Counted from the stretch's first letter, positions 21,928 through 30,897 are shown. The stretch is DNA of 35,904 bases from Clostridiales bacterium (GCA_012523875.1 JAAYSW010000139.1:1-35904), one strand, 5' to 3'. Numbers and translations: made by a program. Notes: a model not told the origin generated them from the sequence alone.

Positions 21928-22974
21928 TTGAGTAAAAGAATAGTTTCAATATTTATTATAATTATTATTAATTGCAATCTAATCGCTTGCGATGCAAATA
22001 AAAAACAACGACATGAGATTGAGTTTTTTATGCTATTTGATACTGTTACACAAGTTGTTGCATATACCGAAACTAAAGAGGAATTCGATAATCTTTCTAG
22101 TATTATTTATAATAGCCTAAAAGAATACCACGAACTTTTTGATATTTATAATAATTATGAAAATTTAAATAATCTTAAAACTATTAATGATAATGCAGGG
22201 ATTGCAGCTGTAAAAGTGAATAGGGAAATTATAGATTTGCTCAATTTTGCAAAACAGGAATATGAAAATAGTGATGGTTTATGCAATATTGCTTTGGGTT
22301 CTGTACTGAGAATCTGGCATGAATATCGTGAATATGGAATTGAGTTCCCAGAAAGCTCATCCCTGCCCACCATGGAAGAACTTAAATTTGCTGCACAACA
22401 TACGGATATAAATAATATAATAATTGATGAAAAATCATCAACTGTTTATCTCGCAGATGCTCAAATGAGTCTTGATGTTGGTGCCATTGCAAAAGGATTT
22501 GCCACAGAACGTGTTTGCCAACTTGCAATTAAAAAGGGCGTTACCTCAGCTCTTGTTAGCGTTGGGGGAAATGTCCGTGCAATTGGTAGCAAATATAGAA
22601 ATGGTGAACCTTGGAATGTAGGAATACAAAATCCAAACAAGGAGCATTCTAAGAAGATAATTTATACAACCCTTTTGGATAATAAATCACTTGTAACAAG
22701 TGGTGATTATCAAAGATATTATATAGTTGATGGTAAAAGATATGGTCATGTAATTGACCCCAAAACCCTAATGCCAGCAGAAAACTTTAAATCTGTCACC
22801 ATAATATGTGAGGATTCAGCAAAAGCCGATTCACTTTCTACCATTGTTTATAATATGCCTTTTGAGGAGGGATTTAGATATATTAACGATATTCCAGATA
22901 CTGAAGCAATTTGGGTGTTGCAAGATGATACAATAAAATGTAGCGATAATTTTGAGGATTACATAATGAAATAA
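21928..22974 (+). CDS. apbE: FAD:protein FMN transferase ApbE, lipoprotein form
   Basis: 348 residues. Signal peptide with a clean lipobox Leu18-Ile19-Ala20-Cys21, so it is membrane-anchored outside the cell. Family marks: MLFDTVTQ (35-42), SLDVGAIAKGFATERV, VSVGGNVRAIG, WNVGIQNP, SGDYQRYY, GHVIDPKT and the metal-site region ADSLSTIVYNM. ApbE proteins transfer FMN from FAD to a Thr/Ser of target redox proteins. No obvious flavinylated target is in the window. Start choice: an upstream TTG (21898) also has a G-rich site (AAGGGGTGG), but the TTG at 21928, behind GAGGTGA, gives the proper lipoprotein signal peptide. It ends at a strong terminator. Confidence 0.93.
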   Translation: MSKRIVSIFIIIIINCNLIACDANKKQRHEIEFFMLFDTVTQVVAYTETKEEFDNLSSIIYNSLKEYHELFDIYNNYENLNNLKTINDNAGIAAVKVNREIIDLLNFAKQEYENSDGLCNIALGSVLRIWHEYREYGIEFPESSSLPTMEELKFAAQHTDINNIIIDEKSSTVYLADAQMSLDVGAIAKGFATERVCQLAIKKGVTSALVSVGGNVRAIGSKYRNGEPWNVGIQNPNKEHSKKIIYTTLLDNKSLVTSGDYQRYYIVDGKRYGHVIDPKTLMPAENFKSVTIICEDSAKADSLSTIVYNMPFEEGFRYINDIPDTEAIWVLQDDTIKCSDNFEDYIMK

Positions 22975-22977
22975 AAT

Positions 22978-23036
22978 GGGGATACTGATATAAACAACTT
23001 TTGCTTAATATCAGTATTCCCTTATTCTTATTATTT
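22978..23036. terminator. Bidirectional terminator between apbE and the ClpE-like gene
   Basis: 14-bp stem GGGGATACTGATAT (22978-22991) / ATATCAGTATTCCC (23008-23021), one G-T pair, 16-nt loop, then TTATTCTTATTATTT on the plus strand and CATTTTATTTC on the minus strand. It lies between two converging genes and can end both. Confidence 0.85.
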
Positions 23037-25328
23037 CGCTGTAACAACTAATTCTTCCTCATCAGCTGTTATTAGTATTTCAGATATTTCACCCATCTTA
23101 TCCAAAATAATCTTAGCAACCTTATCTTCAACTTCCTTACGAATTACTCTCCTAATATCTCTTGCTCCAAACTTTTTATCATAGGATTTATCAGCAATCC
23201 TTGTAAGTGCCTTATCATCATAGCTTATTTTTATATCCTTCTCTGCTAATGGCTCCTTCATTTCATCAATCATCAATGCTGCAATTTTTGCGTAGCTTTC
23301 CTTAGATAATGGGTTAAACACTACAACTTCATCCACCCTACTCAAAAATTCAGGTCTTAGGAAATCTGATAGCCCTTTCATCGCTTTATCGGATGAAATT
23401 TCGTCAATAGTCCTATTAAATCCTACACCAACACTCTTATCAGTTGAACCAGCATTTGATGTCATTACAATCACAGTATTTTCAAAGCTTACATTTCTTC
23501 CCTGTGCGTCTGTAATTCTACCCTCATCTAAAATTTGTAAAAGAATATTCATTACATCTGGATGTGCTTTTTCAATCTCATCAAATAAAATTACGGAATA
23601 TGGTCTTCTTCTAACCTTTTCTGTAAGCTGCCCTGCCTCATCATAACCAACATATCCAGGTGGTGAACCTATAATTCTTGATACTGCGTGTTTTTCCATA
23701 AACTCCGACATATCTAATCGAATTAGAGGGTCTGTTGAGTCAAATAACTCTGTTGCAAGCACCTTTACAAGTTCTGTTTTACCTACTCCTGTGGGGCCAA
23801 CGAAAATAAATGATGCAGGACGGCGACGCATTGAAAGTTGTACCCTTGTGCGTTTTATTGCATTTGATAATAACTCGATTGCTTCGTCCTGTCCAATCAC
23901 TCTCTCTTTAAGCTTATCCTCTAAGTTCGCTATTTTAACAAATTCTGTTTCTGCTATCTTATTTGCAGGAATACCAGTCCAAAGTTCAATAACCTTCGCC
24001 AAATCATTTTCTGTAACCTTAATATTTTTAACCTTTGGCTCTAGCTCTTCAATAGTGTTTTTTACTCTAATTATATCAGCCTTTATTTCTGCAAGTGATT
24101 TGTAGTCAGGTTCTTCCTGCTCCTCTATAACCTTCTCCATTTCTTCAAGGGTTTCAAGTTTCCTAGTTGCCTGCTCATATTCAGCAATTTCAGGGCTTCT
24201 TATATTAGTGCAGGCACAGCTTTCATCTAAAAGATCAATTGCTTTATCAGGAAGGAAGCGGTCATTAATATATCTTTCAGATAAAACTACACACATTCTT
24301 ATCAGTTCGTCACTAATCTTAACTTTATGGTAATCCTCATAATAGCGTTTAATCCCCTTTAACACATCAACTGCATCCTCAATTGTTGATTCATTAACAA
24401 CAACAGGTTGAAAACGTCTTTCAAGGGCACTATCCTTTTCAATAAACTTACGATATTCAACGAAAGTGGTTGCACCAATTACCTGTATCTCTCCCCTTGA
24501 TAATGCAGGCTTTAAAATGTTTGCTGCATTCATTGAACCTTCAGAATCGCCCGTTCCTATAAGATTATGTACCTCATCAATGAATAGTATAATATTCCCC
24601 TCGGATTTAACCTCATTAATTAAACCTTTAACTCTACTCTCAAACTGCCCCCTAAACTGAGTTCCTGCAACAAGTGCAGTCAAATCAAGTAAATATATTT
24701 TCTTATTTATTAAGTTAAACGGAACATCTTCAGATTCAATTCGCTGTGCAATCCCCTCCGCAATCGCCGTTTTACCGACTCCTGGTTCACCGATAAGGCA
24801 GGGGTTGTTTTTTGTTCTACGGGATAAAATCTGTACAACTCTTGATATTTCCTTATCCCTTCCTATTACATTATCAAGCTTATCTTCCCTAGCCCTTTGG
24901 CTTAAATTCGTGCAATAATTATCCAAGAATTTAAACTGCTTTTCTTTTGGTGCATTATTCTTAGGCTTAGTTTTATCCTGTTTTTTATCTTTCTTTATAT
25001 AATCATTTTTAAAGTCATCAGGATTAGAATTTTCATCCTTACCAAAATTCTTCTCTAATCCACCAAGCATATTTTGAATAAATGGTGGTAATGTATTTGA
25101 ACCGCCAAATTCAAAGCCATCTCCATCCTCAATATCCATCAACTGCTCAGACATTTGCTCTATATCATCATCTGTAATGCCCATTTGGCTCATATAATCA
25201 GCAACCTGAGGGATATTTAAGTCCCTTGCACAAATCATACAAAGTCCTTCATTTTTCTTTTCTTCACCTTGTACTGCTGTAATAAAAACAACTGCTGGTC
25301 TTTTTTTGCATCTACTGCATAATATCAT
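23031..25328 (-). CDS. clpE: ClpE-like AAA+ unfoldase with N-terminal zinc finger
   Basis: 765 residues. Cys4-x2-Cys7 ... Cys30-x2-Cys33 form an N-terminal zinc finger, as in ClpE, and there are no ClpN repeats. An acidic then Lys-rich linker (about 40-130) precedes AAA+ module 1 with Walker A GEPGVGKT (180-187) and Walker B ILFIDE (247-252), a coiled UVR-like middle domain (about 385-430), and module 2 with Walker A GPTGVGKT (511-518) and ILFDEIEKAHPD. Partner would be ClpP, not encoded here. ClpE/ClpC genes are usually controlled by CtsR, but no heptad repeat is visible; instead a palindrome lies 25 nt upstream. ATG at 25328 follows GGAGGAAT. The next gene upstream is the CvpA-like one. Confidence 0.9.
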   Translation of the reverse strand: MILCSRCKKRPAVVFITAVQGEEKKNEGLCMICARDLNIPQVADYMSQMGITDDDIEQMSEQLMDIEDGDGFEFGGSNTLPPFIQNMLGGLEKNFGKDENSNPDDFKNDYIKKDKKQDKTKPKNNAPKEKQFKFLDNYCTNLSQRAREDKLDNVIGRDKEISRVVQILSRRTKNNPCLIGEPGVGKTAIAEGIAQRIESEDVPFNLINKKIYLLDLTALVAGTQFRGQFESRVKGLINEVKSEGNIILFIDEVHNLIGTGDSEGSMNAANILKPALSRGEIQVIGATTFVEYRKFIEKDSALERRFQPVVVNESTIEDAVDVLKGIKRYYEDYHKVKISDELIRMCVVLSERYINDRFLPDKAIDLLDESCACTNIRSPEIAEYEQATRKLETLEEMEKVIEEQEEPDYKSLAEIKADIIRVKNTIEELEPKVKNIKVTENDLAKVIELWTGIPANKIAETEFVKIANLEDKLKERVIGQDEAIELLSNAIKRTRVQLSMRRRPASFIFVGPTGVGKTELVKVLATELFDSTDPLIRLDMSEFMEKHAVSRIIGSPPGYVGYDEAGQLTEKVRRRPYSVILFDEIEKAHPDVMNILLQILDEGRITDAQGRNVSFENTVIVMTSNAGSTDKSVGVGFNRTIDEISSDKAMKGLSDFLRPEFLSRVDEVVVFNPLSKESYAKIAALMIDEMKEPLAEKDIKISYDDKALTRIADKSYDKKFGARDIRRVIRKEVEDKVAKIILDKMGEISEILITADEEELVVTAK

Positions 25329-25352
25329 TTTAATTCCTCCATTTTAAAGATT

Positions 25353-25371
25353 ACAGAAGATAATCTTCTGT
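25353..25371. promoter_or_regulatory. 19-bp palindrome upstream of the ClpE-like gene
   Basis: ACAGAAGATAATCTTCTGT is a perfect palindrome around a single central A, in the 78-bp gap between cvpA and clpE, ending 25 nt before the clpE ATG. No U-run follows on the minus strand, so it is a candidate operator or a 5'-leader hairpin rather than a terminator. It is not CIRCE or a CtsR site. Confidence 0.5.
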
Positions 25372-25406
25372 ATGTGTAAATCACAGGATATTTCTTAATT
25401 CATAGT

Positions 25407-26321
25407 TTAAACGGGATAGCTGTACCCCATTATTTTTAAGTTGTAGAACAGTCTGAAAATTTTTGTCCTTTCAATTGTATCATTATTGAAAAATACCAAA
25501 GTACCATCACTGATTGTAATCAAAAGCTTAACTAAAAACACAACTAAAATTATAAATATCATAGCTTCAACGAAGCCAATTATGCCTCCTAATAATCCAT
25601 CATATTTACTTACTCCAGCTGATGTAGCTATCTTATCTAGCCTCACTAAAACTATACTAAGCACCACACTACAAATAGTAAATAAAATCAAAAAAACAAC
25701 AATCCGTATAACATTTACTGTTACTGGTTTTAAATAATTTGCCTCAATAAAGTTTGCTGATTCACTAGGGGAACTAGCAAGAACCTTCACTGTATCTGAA
25801 AATAATTCTTTATTTTTAGTTGTAGTTTCAGCAACACTCCTTGCTACAAAACTAGGTATCTCATCACCTAATCTACTTGTAATACGATTGCTTATATTGT
25901 TTTCAAGGCTATCCTTAAATCCATTATCTCTAGTAATCCCCTGTCCAGCCTTAGCTCGTATCAACCCCATAATCTGTTCATCAGCTGTTAAATCGCTTGT
26001 GCTACTGAGTATCTCATTTATCTCCTGTTCGCTGATTTCTACACCAAAATTACTTTGGTCGATAATGTTCTTTATTTCTCTTTCAATCCGGAAGTTTGTA
26101 ACAGTTGACTCAACAGCTTCGATACTCTTTTCCCTAATATGTCTGTCATAAATCTTGTTGCTTATTAGGCTGCTTATCGGTAATGATAATGAAACTGCAA
26201 TTGCATATGTAGCAATTAACATAATCGATTTAACAAAACCTTTTTTTGCATTCCTATATATAAGGCCAAATATAAGTGTGATTATTATCGCATCATAAAA
26301 CCACCAGAAACTACTTCCCAT
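25407..26321 (-). CDS. CvpA-like integral membrane protein
   Basis: 304 residues, larger than the usual CvpA (about 160-180). Two N-terminal membrane segments (about 10-27 and 33-52) and two C-terminal ones (about 208-228 and 245-268) flank a polar helical region (about 55-200). The N-terminal GLIYRNAKKGFVKSI and the later YDGLLGGIIGFVEAMIFI fit the colicin V production family. The insert of about 150 residues between the two hydrophobic halves is its main oddity; clostridial members often have it. Function is unknown; division and envelope roles have been proposed. ATG at 26321 follows AAGGTGG. It lies 19 nt after the DUF5711-like gene. Confidence 0.75.
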   Translation of the reverse strand: MGSSFWWFYDAIIITLIFGLIYRNAKKGFVKSIMLIATYAIAVSLSLPISSLISNKIYDRHIREKSIEAVESTVTNFRIEREIKNIIDQSNFGVEISEQEINEILSSTSDLTADEQIMGLIRAKAGQGITRDNGFKDSLENNISNRITSRLGDEIPSFVARSVAETTTKNKELFSDTVKVLASSPSESANFIEANYLKPVTVNVIRIVVFLILFTICSVVLSIVLVRLDKIATSAGVSKYDGLLGGIIGFVEAMIFIILVVFLVKLLITISDGTLVFFNNDTIERTKIFRLFYNLKIMGYSYPV

Positions 26322-26340
26322 TTTTAAACCACCTTATGTT

Positions 26341-27510
26341 TTAATATCTTGCGTCTAATCTATCTATTCTGTCATATCCTAACAAGAAGAAATAATCACC
26401 CATCTTATAAAATCTATCATAGGTATCAGAAATGTCTTTAGATTTTGTTTGTTTGCCATTAAAATTATATGTTTTCATATCTACTTTTGTCATTACATAT
26501 ACAGATTCTCCCTCAACATCAACAAGTTTCAATTGCTCATCAATGCTAATCTCGATAGCATCTGCATTTGGACCTTTAATTGTAACTAAAGTATTTTTTC
26601 TCTTTTGTTCATTGTTAAATATCATTGCTACTTTTCCATCATCAAAGTCATAACCAATTAATTTATCCTTATAAATATATTCAGAAATTTTCTGACCATT
26701 ATTATCATAATACGCACATTTGGTATCTCCAAAAATAAATACCCCACCCTCACTGGTATAGAATGATTTAATGGCAAATGAATCAAACTGCTCGCTAACC
26801 CATTTTGTTGTCCCAGAGTTAAACGAAAGCTTATTAACCTTTGAAACCATTCTCCCCTTATCCACGTCGATTGTCACTGTAATACAGCCCTTGCTATCAT
26901 TTGTAAAAGATAAATCAAAAATCCTTTCGATACTTTGGACACGATAAATTTCCTTTCCCGAAGCATCATAAACTGTGAGCATACAAACATATGTACCTGA
27001 ACTACTAACAATTGCAACAACCCCATCATTACTAATTCTAGCAAATAAAATATTTTCTGCTATCTCTTTTTCATAAACAGTTTTATGCTTACTTTCGACT
27101 CTAAAGCTATTCCCACCATGCTCATAAACTATAGCCTTTTTCCCAACAGTTTCTATAATTGCACTATTATAAGCGTGTTGCCTTGTGTCAATCAATTCAC
27201 CATCAACAGAGTATATATGAAGATATGCATCACTCAAAATTGCAAAACTTTTATCTATATCCCCCACACTGTAATTAACACCATCAGAAATAATCAGTGG
27301 GAAATTACCAGATGATTTAGATTTTTTACTCTGTGAAATGCTATGATATTTTGTTCCTATTCCCTCAAGCTTTGGAATCCATCTATCTCTATTTACATAT
27401 AAGTTGATACCTATAGCTATTATAACTAAAAATGATATCATCTTTAGTATCTTCTGTCGTCTTTTCCTACGGCGTCGCATGAGAGCTATATCCCTAACTT
27501 TTTCTTCCAT
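26341..27510 (-). CDS. DUF5711-like single-pass membrane protein with beta-propeller-like outer domain
   Basis: 389 residues. A very basic cytoplasmic head (MRRRRKRRQKILK, 11-23) followed by one membrane segment (about 24-39) gives an outside C-terminal domain. That domain is beta-rich with recurring Tyr/Asp-Gly turns such as YSVDGELID, YDASGKEIY, YDNNGQKISEY and YNFNGKQTK, about 70-100 residues apart, which suggests propeller blades. It resembles the uncharacterised DUF5711 family of Clostridia; the name comes from recall and overall pattern, so treat it as tentative. ATG at 27510 follows GAGGAGT. It pairs with the CvpA-like gene 19 nt downstream. Confidence 0.65.
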   Translation of the reverse strand: MEEKVRDIALMRRRRKRRQKILKMISFLVIIAIGINLYVNRDRWIPKLEGIGTKYHSISQSKKSKSSGNFPLIISDGVNYSVGDIDKSFAILSDAYLHIYSVDGELIDTRQHAYNSAIIETVGKKAIVYEHGGNSFRVESKHKTVYEKEIAENILFARISNDGVVAIVSSSGTYVCMLTVYDASGKEIYRVQSIERIFDLSFTNDSKGCITVTIDVDKGRMVSKVNKLSFNSGTTKWVSEQFDSFAIKSFYTSEGGVFIFGDTKCAYYDNNGQKISEYIYKDKLIGYDFDDGKVAMIFNNEQKRKNTLVTIKGPNADAIEISIDEQLKLVDVEGESVYVMTKVDMKTYNFNGKQTKSKDISDTYDRFYKMGDYFFLLGYDRIDRLDARY

Positions 27511-27581
27511 TATGATACTCCTCGTTTGATCCGATACTATTCTGATTTAAATATTTAACTTTCCCTTTACGCAAATTAAAA

Positions 27582-28325
27582 TTAAATTTCGTCATAATAT
27601 ACCCTATTTAAATACAGTCCATGTGCCTGTGCAGTTTTTCCTGCATAAATCCTATTCTTCGCTTTGATTATATCAGCAAGCTCATCTTCCTTAATTTTTC
27701 CTTCATTAACCCATAAGAGCGTTCCAACTATAATCCTAATCATATTATACAGAAAACCATCACCTTTTACAAGCATAATTATTGAATCACCATTAACTTC
27801 TATATGAAATCTATGTATTGTTCTTATTGTGTTAATTTTATCCGAATCTATTGAACAAAAACTTTTAAAATCATGTGTTCCCACAAAATTCTGTGAAGCT
27901 TTTCTTATAAGTTCAATATCCATCGGACGTTTATAATGATATTCTAAATCAGTAGCAAAGGGATTTTTACTTTCACTATTGTGAATTTTATAAATATACT
28001 CCTTGGCTCTACATGAAAACCTTGCATGAAAATCCAGTGGTGCTTCTTCACATTTTAGTATGGAAATATCTTCAGGGAGCTTACTATTTAGCCCCCTAAC
28101 AAAATTTCTCGCTGGTATATTGCTATTTGTCATAACAGAAAAGCAGTATTCATTTGCATGGACTCCTGCATCCGTTCTAGAGCAACCAACCATTTCCACG
28201 TCTTCATTAAAAATATTTGAAAGTTGATTTTCAACTAGCTCTTGAATAGTAATTACGTTTTTTTGTCTTTGGAATCCATGATAATTAGTACCCCTATAAG
28301 CCATTATAACTTTTAAGTTTCTCAA
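27582..28325 (-). CDS. truA: tRNA pseudouridine(38-40) synthase TruA
   Basis: 247 residues. Catalytic Asp52 lies in GCSRTDAGVHA (47-57); YRGTNYHGFQRQ (10-21), HARFSCRAKEYIYKI, VGTHDFKSFC and GDGFLYNMIRIIVGTLL are family blocks. It converts uridines 38-40 in the anticodon arm of many tRNAs. The start is TTG at 28325 with AGAGG about 9 nt upstream; an internal Met (residue 8) would remove part of the conserved first strand. It follows ecfT by 26 nt, as in most Firmicutes, but the ribosomal protein genes that usually flank ecfA-ecfT-truA are absent. Confidence 0.95.
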   Translation of the reverse strand: MRNLKVIMAYRGTNYHGFQRQKNVITIQELVENQLSNIFNEDVEMVGCSRTDAGVHANEYCFSVMTNSNIPARNFVRGLNSKLPEDISILKCEEAPLDFHARFSCRAKEYIYKIHNSESKNPFATDLEYHYKRPMDIELIRKASQNFVGTHDFKSFCSIDSDKINTIRTIHRFHIEVNGDSIIMLVKGDGFLYNMIRIIVGTLLWVNEGKIKEDELADIIKAKNRIYAGKTAQAHGLYLNRVYYDEI

Positions 28326-28351
28326 ATCTTTAAACCTCTATCCACGAATCT

Positions 28352-29155
28352 TTACACAAATATATTCAATATAATAATAGATAATAAAAACATTATTGTA
28401 ATTGCTGTTGCCATATAATCCTTTGTACCGGATTTAAGCTGATTAAGACGTGTTCTTCCCTCTCCCCCATGATAACAACGACAAGTCATAGCAAGTGCTA
28501 AATCCTCTGCTCGTCTAAAAGCTGATACAAATAATGGAATTAGTATCGGTATTAATGCTTTAATCCTTTGCATAACTTTTCCACTTTCAAAATCTGCACC
28601 CCTCGCCTTTTGTGCAGACATTATCTTATCCGTTTCCTCTATAAGAGTGGGAATAAACCTTAGTGCAATTGTCATCATCATAGCAAATTCATGCACAGGC
28701 ATTTTTATCTTTTTAAGTGGTGATAACAAATATTCAATAGCATCTGTTAGTGTTATTGGTGAGGTTGTATACGTTAAAAGTGATGAACCAATAATCAAGA
28801 AAATAATGCGTATTGCCATATAAAGTGTCATATTAACACCATCTTCTGTTACCCTAATAAATGCCCATTCTATATAGACATCGCCACCACTAATAAAGAA
28901 TAAATTAAATAATGATGTAAACAATAAAATCGGTATTAAAGGCTTTAGACTTTTTAGTATTAACTTAAACGGAATTTTAGATAAAATTAATGCTAGAAAA
29001 GCAAATAGACCACCGACGAATAATCCGAATATACTGCTTGAAATAAAGAGCATTGCAATATAAATCATTGTAATAATAATCTTAAATCGTGGGTCAAGCC
29101 TATGAACAACACTATTTCCAGGAAAGTACTGACCAAGTGTTATGTCCTTAATCAT
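28352..29155 (-). CDS. ecfT: ECF transporter transmembrane subunit EcfT
   Basis: 267 residues with about five to six membrane helices. DITLGQYFPGNSVVHRLDPR at the start and the coupling-helix motifs KARGADFESG and the later AMTCRCYHGGEGRT mark EcfT. It couples the two ATPases to exchangeable S components that bind vitamins or metals. The second coupling motif reads Cys-Arg-Cys instead of Ala-Arg-Gly. Start choice: a GTG at 29164 overlaps the AGGAGG Shine-Dalgarno itself; the ATG at 29155, nine bases away, gives the family-typical N-terminus. It overlaps ecfA2 by 8 bp. Confidence 0.95.
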   Translation of the reverse strand: MIKDITLGQYFPGNSVVHRLDPRFKIIITMIYIAMLFISSSIFGLFVGGLFAFLALILSKIPFKLILKSLKPLIPILLFTSLFNLFFISGGDVYIEWAFIRVTEDGVNMTLYMAIRIIFLIIGSSLLTYTTSPITLTDAIEYLLSPLKKIKMPVHEFAMMMTIALRFIPTLIEETDKIMSAQKARGADFESGKVMQRIKALIPILIPLFVSAFRRAEDLALAMTCRCYHGGEGRTRLNQLKSGTKDYMATAITIMFLLSIIILNIFV

Positions 29156-30020
29156 AAGCTCCACCCTCCTTTTCAGATAGGTATTTCAAAAATATTTCCT
29201 TCGCATATTTTACGGTGTAAATCTCATCTTCAATATTTATGCCCCTGTTTTTAAGCTCATTAATTACCCTTGTAATCTGTGGTACAGTCAAGCCCATTTC
29301 AGATATTTCATTAGCTCTCTTAAAGACTTCAGCAGTTTTTCCATAGCAAAACACCTTTGATTTATTCATCACAAGTATTTTATTTGCATACCTAGCTATA
29401 TCCTCCATGCTATGGGAAACAATTAATACTGTACATCCTGTTTTTTTGTGATGCTCTTTAATAAGGTTAAGTATTTTCTCTCTCCCCTTTGGATCAAGAC
29501 CCGCTGTAGGCTCATCTAGTATAAGTATTTTTGGCTCCATAGCCATTACACCTGCAATTGCTACTCTACGCTTTTGACCTCCAGATAACTCAAAAGGAGA
29601 TCTCTGGAGCAATTCCTCGCTAATTCCGACTGCTGTTGCCGTATTCCTAACTCTATAATCAATTTCATCTTCGGTTAACCCCATGTTTTTAGGACCAAAG
29701 GCAATATCTCTGTATACAGTTTCCTCAAAAATTTGATATTCAGGATATTGAAAAACCAAACCCACTGTAAATCTCGCCTGGCGAGTACTTGCCTTGCTTT
29801 TCCATATATCCTCACCTTCAATCAAAATCCTACCGCTTGTTGGTTTTAATAATCCGTTAAAATGTTGAATTAGGGTTGATTTACCAGAACCCGTATGTCC
29901 AATAATACCTACAAGTTCACCCTCTTCTATTTCAAGATTGATATTATCAATCGCTTTTTTCTCAAATGGAGTTCCTACGCTATATGTGTAGGTTAAATTC
30001 TCAGTTTTTATAATTCCCAA
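29148..30020 (-). CDS. ecfA2: ECF transporter ATPase EcfA2
   Basis: 290 residues. Walker A GHTGSGKST (41-49), Q-loop FQYPEYQIFEETVYRDIAFGP (90-110), signature LSGGQ (145-149), Walker B ILILDE (165-170) and the switch His in VSHSMEDIARY. The Tyr-Pro-Glu-Tyr-Gln Q-loop variant and neighbours identify the EcfA2 (EcfA') subunit. It forms the ATPase heterodimer with EcfA1 under EcfT. The start is TTG at 30020 with GAGG 7 nt upstream, 13 nt after ecfA1. The C-terminal region (about 215-285) is the usual ECF-specific dimerisation extension. Confidence 0.95.
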   Translation of the reverse strand: MGIIKTENLTYTYSVGTPFEKKAIDNINLEIEEGELVGIIGHTGSGKSTLIQHFNGLLKPTSGRILIEGEDIWKSKASTRQARFTVGLVFQYPEYQIFEETVYRDIAFGPKNMGLTEDEIDYRVRNTATAVGISEELLQRSPFELSGGQKRRVAIAGVMAMEPKILILDEPTAGLDPKGREKILNLIKEHHKKTGCTVLIVSHSMEDIARYANKILVMNKSKVFCYGKTAEVFKRANEISEMGLTVPQITRVINELKNRGINIEDEIYTVKYAKEIFLKYLSEKEGGAYD

Positions 30021-30033
30021 GTGAATACCTCAT

Positions 30034-30897
30034 TTATGCCAAGATTTTCATGAGTGCCTCAACACACTCATCTTCTGTTATTATCTGTTTATCAATATTC
30101 AAACCATACTTATTAAGCTCATAAATAAGTTCAGTTACCTGCGGCACATCAAGCCCTACTGATTTGAGCAGTTCTACGTGTGAAAATACCTCTTTCGGTA
30201 TATCATCAAGAATAACTTCACCCTCATCCATAACAACAACCCTATCTGCCTCCGCAGCTTCATCCATATAATGTGTTATAGCAACAATCGTTATGCCAAA
30301 ATTCTTATTAAGCATCCTTATAGTTTTTAAAACCTCCTGCCTACCCTTTGGGTCAAGCATTGCAGTCGGCTCATCAAGTACAATGCATTCAGGACGCATA
30401 GCAATTACACCCGCTATGGCAACTCGTTGCTTCTGTCCACCAGAAAGCTGGTGCGGTGCGTGTTCTCTATATTCATACATATCTACCGCTTTTAATGCGT
30501 CATCAACACGATTACGCATTTCCTTTGGCTCAACCCCCAGGTTTTCCAATGCAAAAGCAACATCTTCCTCAACCACCGTTGCAACGATTTGGTTATCGGG
30601 GTTTTGAAAGACCATACCTACACGTTGCCTTATATCAAAATGTCTATCCTCAAGTTTCGTATCAATATCCCCAATATAGACTGTTCCTTTTTTGGGCAAT
30701 AATATTGCATTAAGGTGTTTTGCAAAGGTGGATTTGCCCGATCCATTATGCCCCAATACAGCAACAAATTCACCTTTATTTATATCTAAATTTATCCCCT
30801 TTAAAATTTCTTTTACAGGGGATTCCACCCCTTCTTCTACTGAATACTCATTTTCATAATAAAAATGGATATCATCTGTTTTTATTATATTGCCCAT
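30034..30897 (-). CDS. ecfA1: ECF transporter ATPase EcfA1
   Basis: 287 residues. Walker A GHNGSGKST (49-57), Q-loop FQNPDNQIVATVVEEDVAFAL (97-117), signature LSGGQ (151-155), Walker B IVLDE (172-176) and switch His in ITHYMDEA. The Asn-Pro-Asp-Asn-Gln Q-loop fits EcfA1. A short insertion of acidic residues (15-27) lies between the first strands. ATG at 30897 follows GGAGG at good spacing. First gene of ecfA1-ecfA2-ecfT-truA, 43 nt after glmM with no terminator between, so it may be read from the ruvC promoter. No S component is encoded beside it, which fits a shared (group II) module. Confidence 0.95.
   Translation of the reverse strand: MGNIIKTDDIHFYYENEYSVEEGVESPVKEILKGINLDINKGEFVAVLGHNGSGKSTFAKHLNAILLPKKGTVYIGDIDTKLEDRHFDIRQRVGMVFQNPDNQIVATVVEEDVAFALENLGVEPKEMRNRVDDALKAVDMYEYREHAPHQLSGGQKQRVAIAGVIAMRPECIVLDEPTAMLDPKGRQEVLKTIRMLNKNFGITIVAITHYMDEAAEADRVVVMDEGEVILDDIPKEVFSHVELLKSVGLDVPQVTELIYELNKYGLNIDKQIITEDECVEALMKILA

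Noticed and set aside
25329..25406. CtsR or CIRCE element before the ClpE-like gene
   Set aside because: Neither the CtsR tandem heptad nor the CIRCE inverted repeat is present; only the unrelated palindrome at 25353-25371.
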